DNA of 64,000 nucleotides from Mactra quadrangularis (taxonomy: Eukaryota; Mollusca; Bivalvia; Venerida; Mactridae): positions 25,027,020 through 25,091,019 of the forward strand of contig CM046311.1 in NCBI GenBank assembly GCA_025267735.1, in the 5' to 3' direction. Made by a program: the position numbers and the translations under genes. Shown piece after piece: positions 1 to 12,585 of the stretch (positions are counted from its first letter, which is position 1; each line of letters starts with the position of its first letter). The notes beneath the pieces are model-generated. The model did not search any database and was not told where the DNA came from. It saw nothing but the letters and a program-made list of their open reading frames with translations.

Positions 1-1300
1 TCAGATCTGGTTATAGGCTGATATTATCTGTTAGTGTGTAACCAGATTTTTTTTCATGCCAGTGTGAAAAATATTAAATACAGTGTGTTGACAGACCATG
101 CTTTTTGTAGTCAGTTATATACCATTCAGGGTGGCCACGGAAATTCTAAAATGATCTTCCGAGATAATTCCCTGATTTTTCCCAAATGTAACGGTATTAT
201 TCTCTGGTCATTTCAAGGCATACTTGCACTATTAAGTATATATAAATTATCCCTGTATAGCTAAACCTTAACCACTTTGTATTTATTTACTATTTATTGA
301 ACTTCTCTCGTAAATAAAAAAGGTTGATTTGAATATTTTGGCTACACAGTCATTCTATGATGTGATTGTAAAAATACATCCCATTATATCATACGACAAA
401 TTATATGTTAACAATCAGGTATGCTTTATTCTGGAAAATGCTAATAAGTGAAACACATGTCCCAACATGTTTACCTACTGATATTTAGTTGTTTTTGGCA
501 AGACAAACATGAAAATGAAATAATTTCTTTGTATTTGTTTCATTTTGGTGTATTACAAAAATTGGTTGCATACTTTCTGTTTAAAACTTTCATTGGAAGC
601 ATTCATTATTTGTAAGGCATATCATTAGTTACATTTTTACTAAAATATCATTCATTTTAGAATGATAGCCATGCTTTAACATTTTATCAATTTCATTGTA
701 AATTTGCTAATTAGAATAAATGCTCCCTGATGAAAATTTTTGTACTATATAGACATCCAAATTAAATATTAGATATAATGTACACATCATGTGGTAAGCC
801 TCAGCCGTAATTACCAAATCTTCATTCAATGACAGAATAAACATGATAAATTTGCAATATGTAAGTTCGGAAAATGAATGTCGAGCATGAAAGTAAAAAT
901 GTGGAAGACAGAATAGAACCAAGCATGAAAAAAATGCATTAAGTAAGTTCGAAGAATAAATGTCGAACATGAAAGTAAAAATGTGTAGTATACATGTAGA
1001 ATAGCATCAAGCATGATGCAATTTTGTCTGTAATCATCCTCCATATATGCCCATGTGTAGACATACATATGTTAAAGATTTGAAACTAATCGGATGAAAA
1101 ATAAAAAAATCAGGTTTGCAAGATTTCCGGATTCCCAAACGTATTCCGAACTGTGTTCTGTGTTAAATCTTATTGGCCTACGAAGGTCTATCCATAAAAA
1201 TTCTCTGAAATAATATGTATGAAGAATGTTGATAACAGGCAGTCAATAACGAACCTACTATACAACTAGTCAGTGATAAAAATCACACCCACCAGCTATA
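1..1300. other. AT-rich sequence without a recognised gene
   Basis: Short open frames occur here, but none has protein-like composition or splice context. A short sequence around 855-890 (GTAAGTTCG..AATGTCGA.CATGAAAGTAAAAATGTG) recurs at about 941-985, a local direct repeat of roughly 45 bp. No RNA gene or promoter was recognised. Confidence 0.5.
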
Positions 1301-1319
1301 TCATAGATAAATAATGACC

Positions 1320-1500
1320 ACACCTGGTTCTAAAACATCTGTTGCCATCATTATTCTGTCCACGGATGAGGCTTCTAAGCCCACAATCTCAATAAATGAT
1401 TGTTGAGCAAGTGCAAATTTCTGGACTATGTTTGATGACGATAAATAACACGTAGACGCTTGCAAACTATTGTTGTTTAAGAGTGAAAATTTAGAAAGCG
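1320..1500 (-). CDS. possible coding exon, product unknown
   Basis: A minus-strand open frame of 79 codons (1301-1540) contains a stretch reading ALAQQSFIEIVGLEASSVDR, which looks protein-like. It is followed by a possible 5' splice site (CCAG/GTGTGG). The upstream 3' splice site is not convincing. It lies downstream of the monooxygenase exons on the same strand but does not resemble the C-terminal half of that family. It could be an exon of another gene or a chance frame. Confidence 0.2.
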
Positions 1501-1782
1501 CTTTGTTAACCCGGATGAGTTTATTACCGTTATTCGGCAATTATTGTCGAAAAATGATAGGGACTAAGAGGGAGCTTCAAAATCACAACAGTCGAAACTG
1601 CGTTGCCAATTATTAAGTTTTCAACATGATATTTATAAATAGACGTTATAAAAATATGTGGTCATAAATTATGACACGAGACGTAAATCAAGAAACGCTC
1701 GTACATCCTTAAGATCTTTTCGAAAAATGCTTCCATATTTTGCCGCATCTGGTCATTTCTTATACCTAAAATCAGCTAAGCC

Positions 1783-1960
1783 GCGGCCGTGGCGAAGTGG
1801 TTAGCATGTCTGAGTTCGAGTCCGAAGATCGCGGGTTCGAAACCCGGTCGCGGCAGGTCGTATCCTATACATGAGTTGTCGGCCTCGTGGTTGGGTAAGT
1901 TAGTACTGGTGACAGAAAAAGTGTCCAGGAAACCTATCATACCCAACTTTTAGACCCATC
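1783..1960 (+). mobile_element. tRNA-derived SINE (copy 1 of the 'CGCGGCCGTGGCG' family)
   Basis: The head GCCGCGGCCGTGGCGAAGTG followed by GGTTAGCATG and GGGTTCGAAACCC carries pol III A-box-like and B-box signals. The body (CTATACATGAGTTGTCGGCC, then GTTAGTACTGGTGACAG) matches copies on the opposite strand at 47851-48081 and 51670-51852. The 3' part is truncated near ATACCCAACT. Bivalves have a tRNA-derived family of this type (RUDI-like); the family name is an inference. Confidence 0.75.
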
Positions 1961-4900
1961 AAGATTTTCGCTTTATGATACAGCCATATAGCTCTGATTG
2001 TAGATACGTATGTTTTGCGAAGTTATAATCTACAAGCCGTGACCCCATGTTGTGATCGATGAGATAAGATAATGATCATAAGTCACGATTTCAAGTCATA
2101 TCAGGGGATTAATTAAATCCGTTGTAGACAAATGTTTTATGTTGTCAATTGTGCAACAAGTGTAAATTAACAGATGAATGTTTCACAACTTTTAAGGTGA
2201 CATTTTGTATACAATACAGTCAGATGAAACAAGAATGTTGATTGAAATATTTTCTGATGGTCAAATTATATTAGAAATGAGAATTATGTACTTATCTACC
2301 ATTTGAATTTATTTATTGTCCATCCGTTAGTTTGGATATGCCTGATATGTATTGTAATAAAAGCTTTAAATATTAATGAATAGCTTTGAAACAATATTCA
2401 AACCCCATCGTTATCGTAAAGCCCCCAATAACTATTCGTTTGTTTCGTCTGCCGCTTTATTTCTATTAGACTGAAATGCCCAAACATTTATTTGCATAAA
2501 TGTTTTATTCATTTTGATATTTCACATTTTATGCGATTGTTTTACAATAATTTGTAAACAAAAGTAAACAAAAAGTTTTCAAGGTATTAACGTTTAATTA
2601 ATATAATTGTTAAGGTAAATTAAAAACAATTGATGTCTTTCGTTTATCCTTACGCCGACAGAATAAAGTAATATGTTAATGATACTGTTTTCAATAATTC
2701 GTATAGTCGAGTAAATCTTCCCGAACAATAATTCTTTGAATAAATATATAAATTACATGTATGTATTCTCTAACCCGCCTAGATTCTTAACACTTTAATT
2801 ATAATTATTTCAGAACCTTTATTACAACATCATTTAACAGATAAAGCTACATGTATATATTCAAATACATTTTGTAGTAATCAATAAAACAGAGACGGGA
2901 AGGTAATTCTGTCATGAAAGTGTACCCACTGTGCCTTGCTATGCGCATTGTATTATACAATCACACCAGGGGTCCATAATCCGATAGCGCACACTATAAA
3001 TTTAAGAAAAAAATACTTTGAAAATGCAAAGCTTTAGGGAAAAAGTGCAAATGGGACTAAAACTTCATTAAGATATTTTAAATTTAAAACGTGCTCCGAA
3101 AACTAGTAACATACGCCTTTTTCATGTCATTTGCACAAATTTGATCAAAGAACCGGAAAGGCTTTATTTTTCAACTTATATCAGCATGTTTATTTATTTC
3201 CCTTCTTTTTGTATAGTAACGTGACTAATCAAATAAAACCTTAAAAGGGACCAAAACTTTACAATTTTACAAAAATTAAAAACAATTAGATGAAAGAAGA
3301 CAGTTTAAACTTTTTTGCATCATTTGCACAAAATTGATATCTTAGAAAATAAAAGAGTTTTGACCGTTCAAAGCAATTTTCCCTATACTTTTCCATTAAA
3401 ATAAAATATCGACTTGGTATTATGTATGGGCCTAAAAGTTGGACATGTAGTACATGTAGGAACAACTGACCGCCTACCTGGCCTAAAATGGATTATTTCC
3501 CTTTCGTTTTTTTGCGTTAAAGTTTTCAAATTGACGGATATCTCTGCCATTTATGATTAGATGTTTATATAATTCATACAATGATTACATACCATTTGTT
3601 GAAAGAATTAGACAGTAATGGCAACTCTACTTTTATGGTAAAGGTTTTAGTACGTTGGATCTCTCCAGAAACAAGTATTCTGGCATTTTCCTGTCATATT
3701 TTCCCGCCAAATTGTTTCAACAATTCACCATTCGCCATAAAAGATTTGTAAAATTAAATTCTGTTACCAATTTCATACAATTAGTTTTGCTTTTTTCATG
3801 TCTTCTGCCATCTTAGTAAATACCAACAAAATAACCAGATAAGATTCAATAGGACAAATGTATAATAACTGAAAATATTTATTTTCCTTCAAGATTCATT
3901 ATCGCCCTTTGTATACCTTCTGATAAGCAATTTATCAAATGACTTTCTTTTGTACCAACGTAAACTTGTTCTCAATGTTCCCGTATGCAGAAGAATCCGG
4001 CTTAAATGTGGCTCCCACATTATCTTTCTTGTTATAAAGAATAAAACATGTTACAAATAGTTTCGCATTTTTCTTGGTCTTGTATTGCAACGTTCTTTAA
4101 ATTGGCTATTTTCTGGTAATAAAACAGGAAACATGACAAATCATGGCGTCGACGTTTCCATTCACGCAACCCTAATTTGACTATTCAACGTCCATTTTAT
4201 CATCATGTGACCTCAAATGCATCGTTTTGATTGACTTAAGACAACCGGTGTTGACTAAATATATTCAAATCCTGATAATTGTATATATCGGTCAGGAACG
4301 GCGATGATAAGCAGGCGCTGTCCTGAAAGATTTCCAACTGTGCACGCAAAATAGCCCTTTTCTAGTAGAACTTTGCCTTTTTCATGTCTATTAAGTCACT
4401 AAAGCTATTATAATTGATTTATTACCAGACCGAAATATTCGATTAAAAAAACATGTTCTGCCCAAATACGGGCAGCTAATCAAACGTTCACCGATATGTA
4501 TTGTTAGACTAGGGAAGACAAGTATGCATTCTTTTAACAAATGGGGGTTTAAATAAGAAAAAAACATGTTACAAATAATTTTGTATTTTCCCTGATGTTA
4601 TATTGCAGCTGTCTTGAAACTGGCACTCGTTCATATTTTGATAATGTTATTTTCTGGTAATACAAACTGGCTATCCGACAAAACATGGCGTCGACGAGTC
4701 AATTCATGCACCACTAATTTAAAGCAGCGGCATGAAGTAACGGTAGAGTATTCACAGACCTGCGAGGAAGCGTAACTCAAATGTGCCCAGTCTCTAAATA
4801 GTTTAAAGAAAAAGTAAGAAACTGAGCTGTTTCTTTATTGCTATGATCACGAATCCTTCGTTTTCATTAGTTTTCATTTTAAAATAATTATTTTTATTAT

Positions 4901-4990
4901 CTCTAAATCAGTTACATTTATTCATTTATGAACATGATTGTGAAGCGTTTTTGTACATATATTCAACATGAAGTATACGCTCTACAAACA
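1961..4990. other. non-coding stretch with dispersed repeat fragments
   Basis: No gene is supported; it would be intron or 3' flank if the monooxygenase continues leftward. Two related segments of about 150 bp (about 4030-4165 and 4560-4705) share ACATGTTACAAAT, TTATTTTCTGGTAATA and CATGGCGTCGACG, so they are diverged direct repeats. Segment 4196-4290 (GTGACCTCAAATGCATCGTT, GACTTAAGACAACCGGTGT) is closely matched at 62250-62345. Segment 4725-4775 (AAAGCAGCGG..GTATTCAC..CTGCGAGG) has a diverged match at 58405-58445. Confidence 0.5.
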
Positions 4991-5039
4991 TGATGTACAT
5001 TTATTATAATAACTATATGTATTTTATAAAGTCACATAC

Positions 5040-8000
5040 CGAAGCTCCCATGGCCCATGCTCCTATAACTTTTCTACAAGCTTCAAGTTCTGCTGGTTTA
5101 CCCTCTGCTAATCCAGGTCCATTATAATAACGTATGATATCATTACTAGCCAGTTCACAATGAAATACTTCCATATGATGTACAAGATTCTCATGTCCTT
5201 TCTGACTTACACCTTCATACTGTAAGTAGAATTTGTATATCTTACCTTTGTTATTCATTATTGTGATTTATTAAATTAAACATATAAGACAAAAATTTGG
5301 CCAATGTAACGATTTGATTTGTTAAATGCAAAATCCATAAGAAAATGGAATGATTTGACTGGTATATATGTTCGCTGAGCTTTAAACGGACGCAGAAAAT
5401 ATCTTACAACTGTCACAAAATCAGTAAATAATCTCGATTTAATGTCTTTTATCTGAATATACAGTCTATTTTACTGGCGGTCACAAAAACAACTATGTAT
5501 GTTGTTTATTTACTAAATGATAACTAAAGTGGCATAACAAGTCACCATACAAATATATGGCGGTTTGTTTGTAAACACGAACTACTAACATTTGGGGGAT
5601 AACATGTATGAAATTTAAAGAGAATAAGACAATATTCACATACTTTGACTATATGATGTTTTGTATTAAGGGGAGGTAATTTAGCTGTATACCACCAGTA
5701 CGTCGTTTCAGATGATGGTACTTCAATCTGTAACAAATAATGAAATGCACGTCAACTGATTGTAACAAATAAAAAAATGTACGTCAACTCATTGTAACAA
5801 ATAATAAAATGTACGTCAACTCATTGTAGCAAATAATAAAATATATGTCAACTCATTGTAACAAATAATAAAATGTACGTCAACTCATTGTAGCAAATAA
5901 TAAAATGTACGTCCACTCATTGTCACAAATAATAAAATGTACGTCAACTCTTTGTAACAAATAATGAAATGTACGTCAACTCTTTGTAACAAATAATAAA
6001 ATGAACGTCAACTCATTGTAACAAATAATAAAATGTACGTCAACTCATTGTGACAAATAATGAAATGTACGTCAACTCTTTGTAACAAATAATAAAATGA
6101 ACGTCAACTCATTGTGACAAATAATAAAATGAACGTCAACTTATTGTAACAAATATTAAAATGTACGTAACTCATTGTGACAAATAATAAAATGAACGTC
6201 AATTCTTTGTAAAAAATAATAAAATGTACGTCAACTCATTGTGACAAATAATAAAATGTACGGCAACTCATTATAACAAATAATAAAATGTACGTCAACT
6301 CATTGTAACAAATAATAAAATGTCGTCAACTCATTGTGACAAATAATAAAATGTACGTCATTGTAGCAAATAATAAAATGTACGTCACTCGCCCCTTCAC
6401 TCGCGTATTCAATTACATTCTCTCTACACCAAAAAAACGGCACCAGTAGTTAAGACAGAAAATAAACGCATCGGACCATTGTTGAGTAAATCATTCAACA
6501 ATTTTCTAAAATGTTTTCATTTTTCTTTGCATGTTTGGTTTTTAAGATAGACATTTTGCCTCAATTTAAACTTGATGTTTAAAGAAGTTAATAAAATAAA
6601 AAATTGAATTCGAGAATATGCATTTTGTTTGAAAAAAATAATATTCCATCAAAATTAATATGTAATTTAGTTAAATGAGCTTTTTGTTATTTTTTATTTC
6701 TCGTCCAAGGAGCACATCTATTTTATTTATTTTGTTACACTAAAATAACTTGTTGTATTACTCTGTATGTTATTAAAATATCACTATCGCCCTAAAAATA
6801 GTAATAAAATCATCTAAGTAACATAAATGATTACATTTTACATTTCTATTTTGTATATTAAATTTTCCCTTTAATAAAGGACTTTCAAGTTTCCAAATAA
6901 TTTTCCATTTGTCTTTGAATTCTTAAAAAATATACAAAATAAAGTCATATTTACGTTAGGTGCTGTAACCTCAAAGGTCCACGTGTCTTTTGGTAATGAA
7001 GTCTCTTTTACTTCCGGTTTCAACAGCTGAACTCTTTGTAAACCATGTTCTTCATTGCTCACATTTAAACGTCCAGATAATGAATGTTCATTTACTTTAT
7101 AAGACATAAAATATAATATATGCGTTGTACCTCTCTGAAATAAAGGTACAGACAATTGCTTTAAATTGATAGTATTTTCAAACTGCGATAGTTGGGCATC
7201 AGGAGGTCCCTGTTTCGGATTGCGACAGTTTGACCCTTCCATAAAAACGTGATTTAAAAATCGTCGTACACAATCTGATAAAAGTAAAGATGAATGGTGT
7301 AAAATAAATTGAAATATTAAGTTTTAAACATCTTATAATAAAAGTAAAAACATTCTTCTATTTACGTTAAATCAAGGACAGTATATAATGGTGTATTTTG
7401 GTTTGGGACCGTGCCGGTGGCCTGCAAAAATATATTTTTCAATCGTTATTTTAAAGTGTGTTCTCTCTATACTTTGTCTACGTTTTCACTATTGGATTAA
7501 TACGCAAACGACTGTTGAAACATAGTTCTGACAACAGCAATTTTATGAAATAGAAATTTATACATAATATTGGTAACCATGGAAACATTATCGGTTAATT
7601 AATAAATTACACCAATTTTAAATGTATTAAATATACTCAACTACTAATTATCGTATAAAGTGACTTAACAGCGTAAATTGACATTTCAACTTAGTTCATC
7701 TTCGCAAACTATCTAAATGTAATCCGTAATAATCTGTAATATAAAAATCGGACCGAATATCAATAATCCCATATAGATACATACATCTAACTGGTAGTCA
7801 TGTCTATCACATGTATCAAACTTTCTAGATAGTTGTAATACAACATGTTGTCTAGTTGTATGAGCTCTTCTTAGATAATAATCTTGTTTTTTATCACTAT
7901 ATAAAATACCACCATCATCTGTATACATATCCTGTAATACAAATATATACATGATATTGTAAATTACATGATATTTACTGACAATATTATACAATATTAC

Positions 8001-10225
8001 ACCTCATTTGCATAACGTCCTCTATATTTAATGCGTTGCAACGTTTAGCGGTGCTACACTCACCGCTAAACGTCGCGACACCGCTATAGCAAGAATAATG
8101 TCTCTATAGCGCTTGCCTATCTAGATCTAACTCAACTTGACCAAGTTTGAAAGTTGATCCGAAGATGATCAAAATAGACACTGAGATAAAGTTTATGGCC
8201 GCGAGAGTTATTCCATTTGATATTTAAATGGATATTAAAGGTGCAATTACGGTTGCTATGGAACTCAAATCGGTTGCTATGGACAGTATAGTGGGTACTT
8301 ATGGCCTTAAGGCGATTGGCATAAGGTGTAAGAGTGGTTGCTATGGACCAAGGGGTGGTTGCTAAGGATATGTTGATGGTTGCTATGAGTCTAAGAGTGG
8401 CTGTTTTGAGGTCATATTTGTCCTATGTAATATTTGTGTGTTGATTAGGCTCGACACTATACCTTCCTACTAAGTGCGACGTTTAGAGGCAAGGTTGCGA
8501 CGTTTAACGGCAGTAGATTTTTTTGCGACGTTTACCGTCAGCGTTGCGACGTTTAACGGCAGGGCGATTGCGACGTTTAGCGGCGGTTGCGATGTTTAGC
8601 GTGCGGCGTTGCGACGTTTAACGGCGCTACAGACTGGTTGTTCAGACATCGAAAGCTATATGGCCCGAAGCGCAGCTGAGGGCCATATACCTTCCTCAAT
8701 CTGACCAACCAGTCCGTAAACTTGCATATTGCCCTCATGGCCAGGTATTATTTGTTAAATATGTCATATTACTTTAAAAAACTATATTCATCTTACATTC
8801 TAATGACACTAGAGAAAACAAATTTGGCAGTACATATATGTCCTTTTGTTTTAATATACATCTGCACACAGATGCCCATGCCAAAACCAATAATAGAAAT
8901 ACTAATGTTATGAATTTGAAATATTATATGCAAGTCACAACACCAAGGTAAACACTTACTATTCAGGCATGGTAGTTTCTAACGTTCAAAATGGGCTCGC
9001 CTAGAGAAATATAAGTGATTTATTCAGAAATAATTGTGTTACATTCGTAAAAAAGGAGTACTTCAAAGTTCTAAAATAATATACTAGATAAAAGTATTCG
9101 AATCTGACATCAACTAACAAGCCTCTGTATAAAAAGTATAATCGCTATCTGTGCAAGCATTGTTACAACCCGTTTTGTAATAAAAACCCGAATTGTAATA
9201 AGTATTACACAACGGGTTGTACAAAAGTATTTGAACATACCAACCCGTTTTTGTAAAAAAAACTCGAAATGTAATAAGTATTAAAATATTGTCTTAAAAT
9301 AATAAGAATTATTTTTTTGACACAATAAGACACTGAATGGTATTTTGAAAAAATAACCAAATCTGTGAACTAGTACCTTTAAATCATATTTTATAAATTT
9401 CAAACGAATAAAAATATGCAAAACAAGACAAAACTCAAGGTTGAGAGTGATATTAAGAGTATGAATGATTGTATGTTTGAGGATAATTTTTGGTTAAAAT
9501 CACACTGTGTACGTCATAATAATGGCAGTCAGTCAACCTACTCACCGTTTCACTGTTCCTGGTGAGGCTAAATTTCTAGAATAAGCTGTTAACTAGTTAC
9601 TAGACAAAAAATTCCTCCAGTGACGGAAAACTGGCCTAAATAATTAAGAATCTGTGGTAGGAGGGAGAATGACCAAAGAAACTATTTCATGACCAAATTC
9701 CATTAAAGTATTATCCGCCCGGGAATCGAACACACGACTAGGAGATATGTGTGCTACCGACTGAGATAGCCGGGCAGACTGTTTGAGAATTATTCTGAAT
9801 ATGATTGATAGTTCGTTTTTAATATAAATTGTTATTATATATGCTTAATGTTACTAGTAGAAGAAATAAAAAAATGAATTAGATTTACAAGGTTTATATA
9901 ATAGTACAAGTAAACAATTTACCTGGAAATGATGTACTCCCTTTGAACTTGTCCAGAAAACAGCAAAATCTCCATTGTTTGTCTCACCGTAGTCAGAAAA
10001 TCCAACACCAAATATCGTCATACCAGGTACATCTATACTTAATTTGATCTCAACTTTCTGTTGTATGTAATCAACATTCCAAGAAAAATTTATTTTCTTT
10101 TGCGTATCTAGAAATACTGAGTACGGATAGCTTTGGTCTTTACCCCATGCTATCATTGCACGTGTAAATAAATGTATTAAGATGACAAGATACATATTTG
10201 TGCTAATTCCACACACTCGTGACAT
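5040..10225 (-). CDS. DBH-like monooxygenase (MOXD1-type), 5' part of gene
   Basis: This is a copper type II, ascorbate-dependent monooxygenase-like protein with an N-terminal DOMON domain, related to dopamine beta-hydroxylase. Exons read from splice signals are 10225-9923, 7931-7785, 7134-6955, 5727-5644 and 5219-5040 (101, 49, 60, 28 and 60 codons). All junctions are phase 0 with GT-AG ends. Exon 1 begins with Met and a hydrophobic signal-like segment (MYLVILIHLF). Exons 1-2 form the DOMON domain (FSWNVDYIQQ, IFGVGFSDYG, KFDTCDRHDYQLD). Exon 4 matches the family start of the catalytic domain (ETTYWWYTAKLP, KHHIVK). Exon 5 has the copper-site HH (GHENLVHHMEVFHC) and GAWAMGAS. A linker of about 28 residues expected between exons 2 and 3 was not found; a weak candidate is 7421-7366. 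The second half of the copper domain was not found to the left, so the gene is either cut by the window edge or truncated. Confidence 0.82.
5728..6388. repeat. 32-bp minisatellite, about 20 units
   Basis: The unit reads TGTAACAAATAATAAAATGT followed by ACGTCAACTCAT, repeated head to tail with small substitutions and a few 1-10 bp deletions. It lies in an intron of the monooxygenase gene and begins directly at the 3' splice site of the 5727-5644 exon. On the gene strand each unit ends in TTATTTGTTACA, the same sequence as the pyrimidine tract of that splice site. Confidence 0.93.
6389..6870. other. AT-rich intron sequence
   Basis: This lies between monooxygenase exons and is rich in A/T runs. 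No additional exon or element was recognised. Confidence 0.5.
8020..8640. repeat. GCGACGTTTA-AC/GC-GGC repeat cluster, probable non-autonomous element
   Basis: The motif GCGACGTTTAACGGC or close variants occurs about seven times on the plus strand between 8478 and 8625. At the left end it occurs once directly and once inverted (ACGTTTAGCGGTGCTAC then CACCGCTAAACGTCGCGAC). Between the two ends GGTTGCTATGGA occurs about five times (8245-8395). The layout, with inverted motif clusters at both ends, suggests a non-autonomous DNA element with subterminal transposase-binding repeats. It sits in the first intron of the monooxygenase gene. Confidence 0.55.
8634..8718. repeat. two-part hairpin
   Basis: The outer arms GACTGGTTG and CAACCAGTC and the inner arms TATATGGCCC and GGGCCATATA are inverted about a GAAGCGCAGCTGA loop. 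It directly follows the GCGACGTTTA cluster and could mark an element end. Confidence 0.7.
9510..9778 (-). mobile_element. tRNA-derived SINE (family with CCCGGCTATCTCAGT head), copy 1
   Basis: On the minus strand the head reads GCCCGGCTATCTCAGTCGG, with B box GTTCGATTCCCGGGC. The body, which shares GCAGTCAGTCAACCTACT, TAGCTGTTAACTAGTTACT and CCAGTGAC, is related to copies at 13172-13418 and 34846-35060. It sits within the first monooxygenase intron. The tRNA-like head is too diverged and extended to be a functional tRNA gene. Confidence 0.75.
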
Positions 10226-12390
10226 TTTTTACATTTTATGAAATCAAATTTTATTTTCAAATATTTCTAACGAGTGTTAGTAACATTTATTTAAAACATA
10301 TTACATAAAAGTAATAATAAGTTAAATTAAGTAATATAAAATGATTTTTTTAAATTTACGATCACTTATCTTTCATTTATATATATTGTCTTCCCTAACA
10401 CTAAAGATACATTCAAAGTCGAGCACAAACTCTTGAACAGTTTATACAGAACAAGTGTTTATATTATAACGTCTTAAGCTAAGAAAAAATGTCCAGATTT
10501 GCGATGGAATCGTTCCCATAGCGACCAATTTATTTATTTGTTTAATCGCGTGAGCGCTGATTGGTGACAATTTCTGAGATTAATTCCCGACTTCCTGTCG
10601 AAATTTGCGACTGATATTAAAGTCGACCATCATCCAAGCATAACAAAAGGTCCTTGATTAAATATGCATCGTCTGAGATTGAACCAATATTGTTCCTTTT
10701 CATTCTATCAACCATTTACAACTGTCTCAAGTAACTTACAGATAGATTGTGAACAATATTCAAGGCTTCTTCTATCTTGTATAATTTATTTACAATCATA
10801 TTCAATACTTGTCATTAAGGCAAGAGGATTGGTATGTTGGCTGTTTTCGTTAAACGTTCCCTTTACAAGGTCAATGTGTATCAGCTATCATTCAAATGTT
10901 TTAAATAAAACTGAACTAGAAAATTAATGTCTTTACTAGAAAAAAGACAAACGGTTTTTGCAACAAGATTGCTTGATGTATATATATATTGTAGTATTCT
11001 TATCAACAGAAAAAAAAACCTATTTTTTCTCTAAATTACAAATTTTGAGTTAAATAATAAATATGGCCAGTTAACATCGATTCAAGCCTTAATATCTAAT
11101 CCGTGCAGGGTCTCGAGTAACATTCAACTTCATCAAGAAGTCACATTACAATGCAACTGAATTCCTAATACGCAATCCCTTTTCACCTAAACGTAACCAT
11201 TCTGCTCTCCGCCATCGCCGGAGAAGCACGTTATTCATAAACGTGACCTTGATACTTAAAATTACTTGTGAGTTACAGTTATGACCAAAAGTTACGCTAA
11301 GATCATAATTGTAATCAATTTAGGGTCAGGTGTAATCAGAATTTCCTTATTTATCCGTGCGTTATTTAGAAGTATAAGTACACAGTATACAGCACGACGG
11401 GACAAGCCCTTTCTTAGCAATTAGAATTTTAAGTGACCAAGTCCCCCATTTGAGCAGCGATCTTAGTTTGATGACCGGTTATACCTTTCCATATGATATT
11501 AAACTGTAATAACTATACTTTATTAAACAATGTTCATTATATGTACTACGCAAAAAGAGTTGTCTATTATTGTATTGGTTTCCCAGTCTTGGTTTGCTCA
11601 GAAAAAAAGCGGTTAGATGTGCCGGTGAACCCGAAAGTAACTAAATTAAGAAACTAATTGATGATGTAAAATCTAAGTTTAACATGTTGGGTGTATAATA
11701 CATAATATTGCCCCCCCCCCGCCAAATAATAATAAATTACTAATAAAAAAGTCAGTCTAAAACGAAACAAGCCAATATAATTGTTTCACCTCTCCGCATC
11801 CTGTATTAATACAGCTTAATATAAAACCCTGTTTTATGATAAGACTACACCCTTTGACCGGACTTTGTACTACGATATGAGAATCCATACAATATAAAGT
11901 ATATAAGTATATTTCATTAAATTCTGATTCTAGGGGAGTCTCGCAGCGTTTCTGATTTTTATTGACTATATATTTGTGGAGATGATACCAAATATGAGAG
12001 ACTTTGAGTACTAAACATAAACCATAGTCTACAAATATAACAAAAATAAGAACAAATGATTAAATCACTTGTCTGCTTAAAAAAATACTTACAGAATTAT
12101 TTCTGGAAACTTTTCATTATAGCTTCCACTCAATAATTTGTTCGTCATAAACACAATATCCTAAGCTTGTCTTGACAATTTTGCGTGAAAACAAACATAC
12201 CCACGCAATATTCCATAATAACATTTCTTTGTTATTGAGCGCAGGTTTGAGCAAGCGCTCTCTATGTAATCAGTTTTGATTTCGTCCCTACATGAGGAAC
12301 ATTTCGGCTTTCATTGTCGGTAGTCATTGCTACGCACTTTTCTCAGATAACCATGGGGCCCGCCATTAAACATTTGATGTTCGCTAAAAA
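10226..12390. other. upstream flank of the monooxygenase gene, no other gene seen
   Basis: This should contain the promoter and 5' untranslated region of the minus-strand monooxygenase gene, but no core promoter element could be picked out with confidence. A poly-C tract (10 C) is at 11711. The plus-strand open frame 10664-10927 lacks recognisable domains. Confidence 0.4.
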
Positions 12391-12393
12391 GAA

Positions 12394-12585
12394 ATGTTTG
12401 TTTGTATGTTTGGGTTTTACGGCGCACCAACACAAAAAGGTCATATCGCGCCGAAAGCAATCAATGATACTATTAATTCAAACGATATTAATGATGTAAA
12501 GCTCTATATCTTATTATACACATTTATTTCCTTCAAAAAGTTAAGTATCGCATATGATGGTACAGACTCAAAAAGTTCTTTAAAG
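12394..12585 (-). mobile_element. 5'-truncated LINE, 3' end only
   Basis: It matches the 3' end of the LINE at 16541-21568: on the plus strand it reads TTTGTTTG, then TTTTACGGCGCACCAACAC and the end of the RNase H frame (..AAAAAGTTCTTTAA). Homology stops near 12583. No clear target duplication was found. Open plus-strand frames across it are antisense to the element and not genes. Confidence 0.88.

Noticed and set aside
1783..1860. tRNA gene candidate at the GCCGCGGCCGTGGCG head
   Set aside because: The same sequence with the same non-tRNA body occurs at 47851-48081 and, truncated, at 51670-51852, so it is a SINE.
5728..6388. CRISPR-like regular repeats
   Set aside because: The units are contiguous with no unique spacers, so this is a minisatellite in an intron of a eukaryotic gene.
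7135..7242. Using the in-frame Met at 7242 as start of a separate protein
   Set aside because: A strong 3' splice site (TTGTCTGTACCTTTATTTCAG region) begins the exon at 7134, and the residues before it do not match the monooxygenase family.
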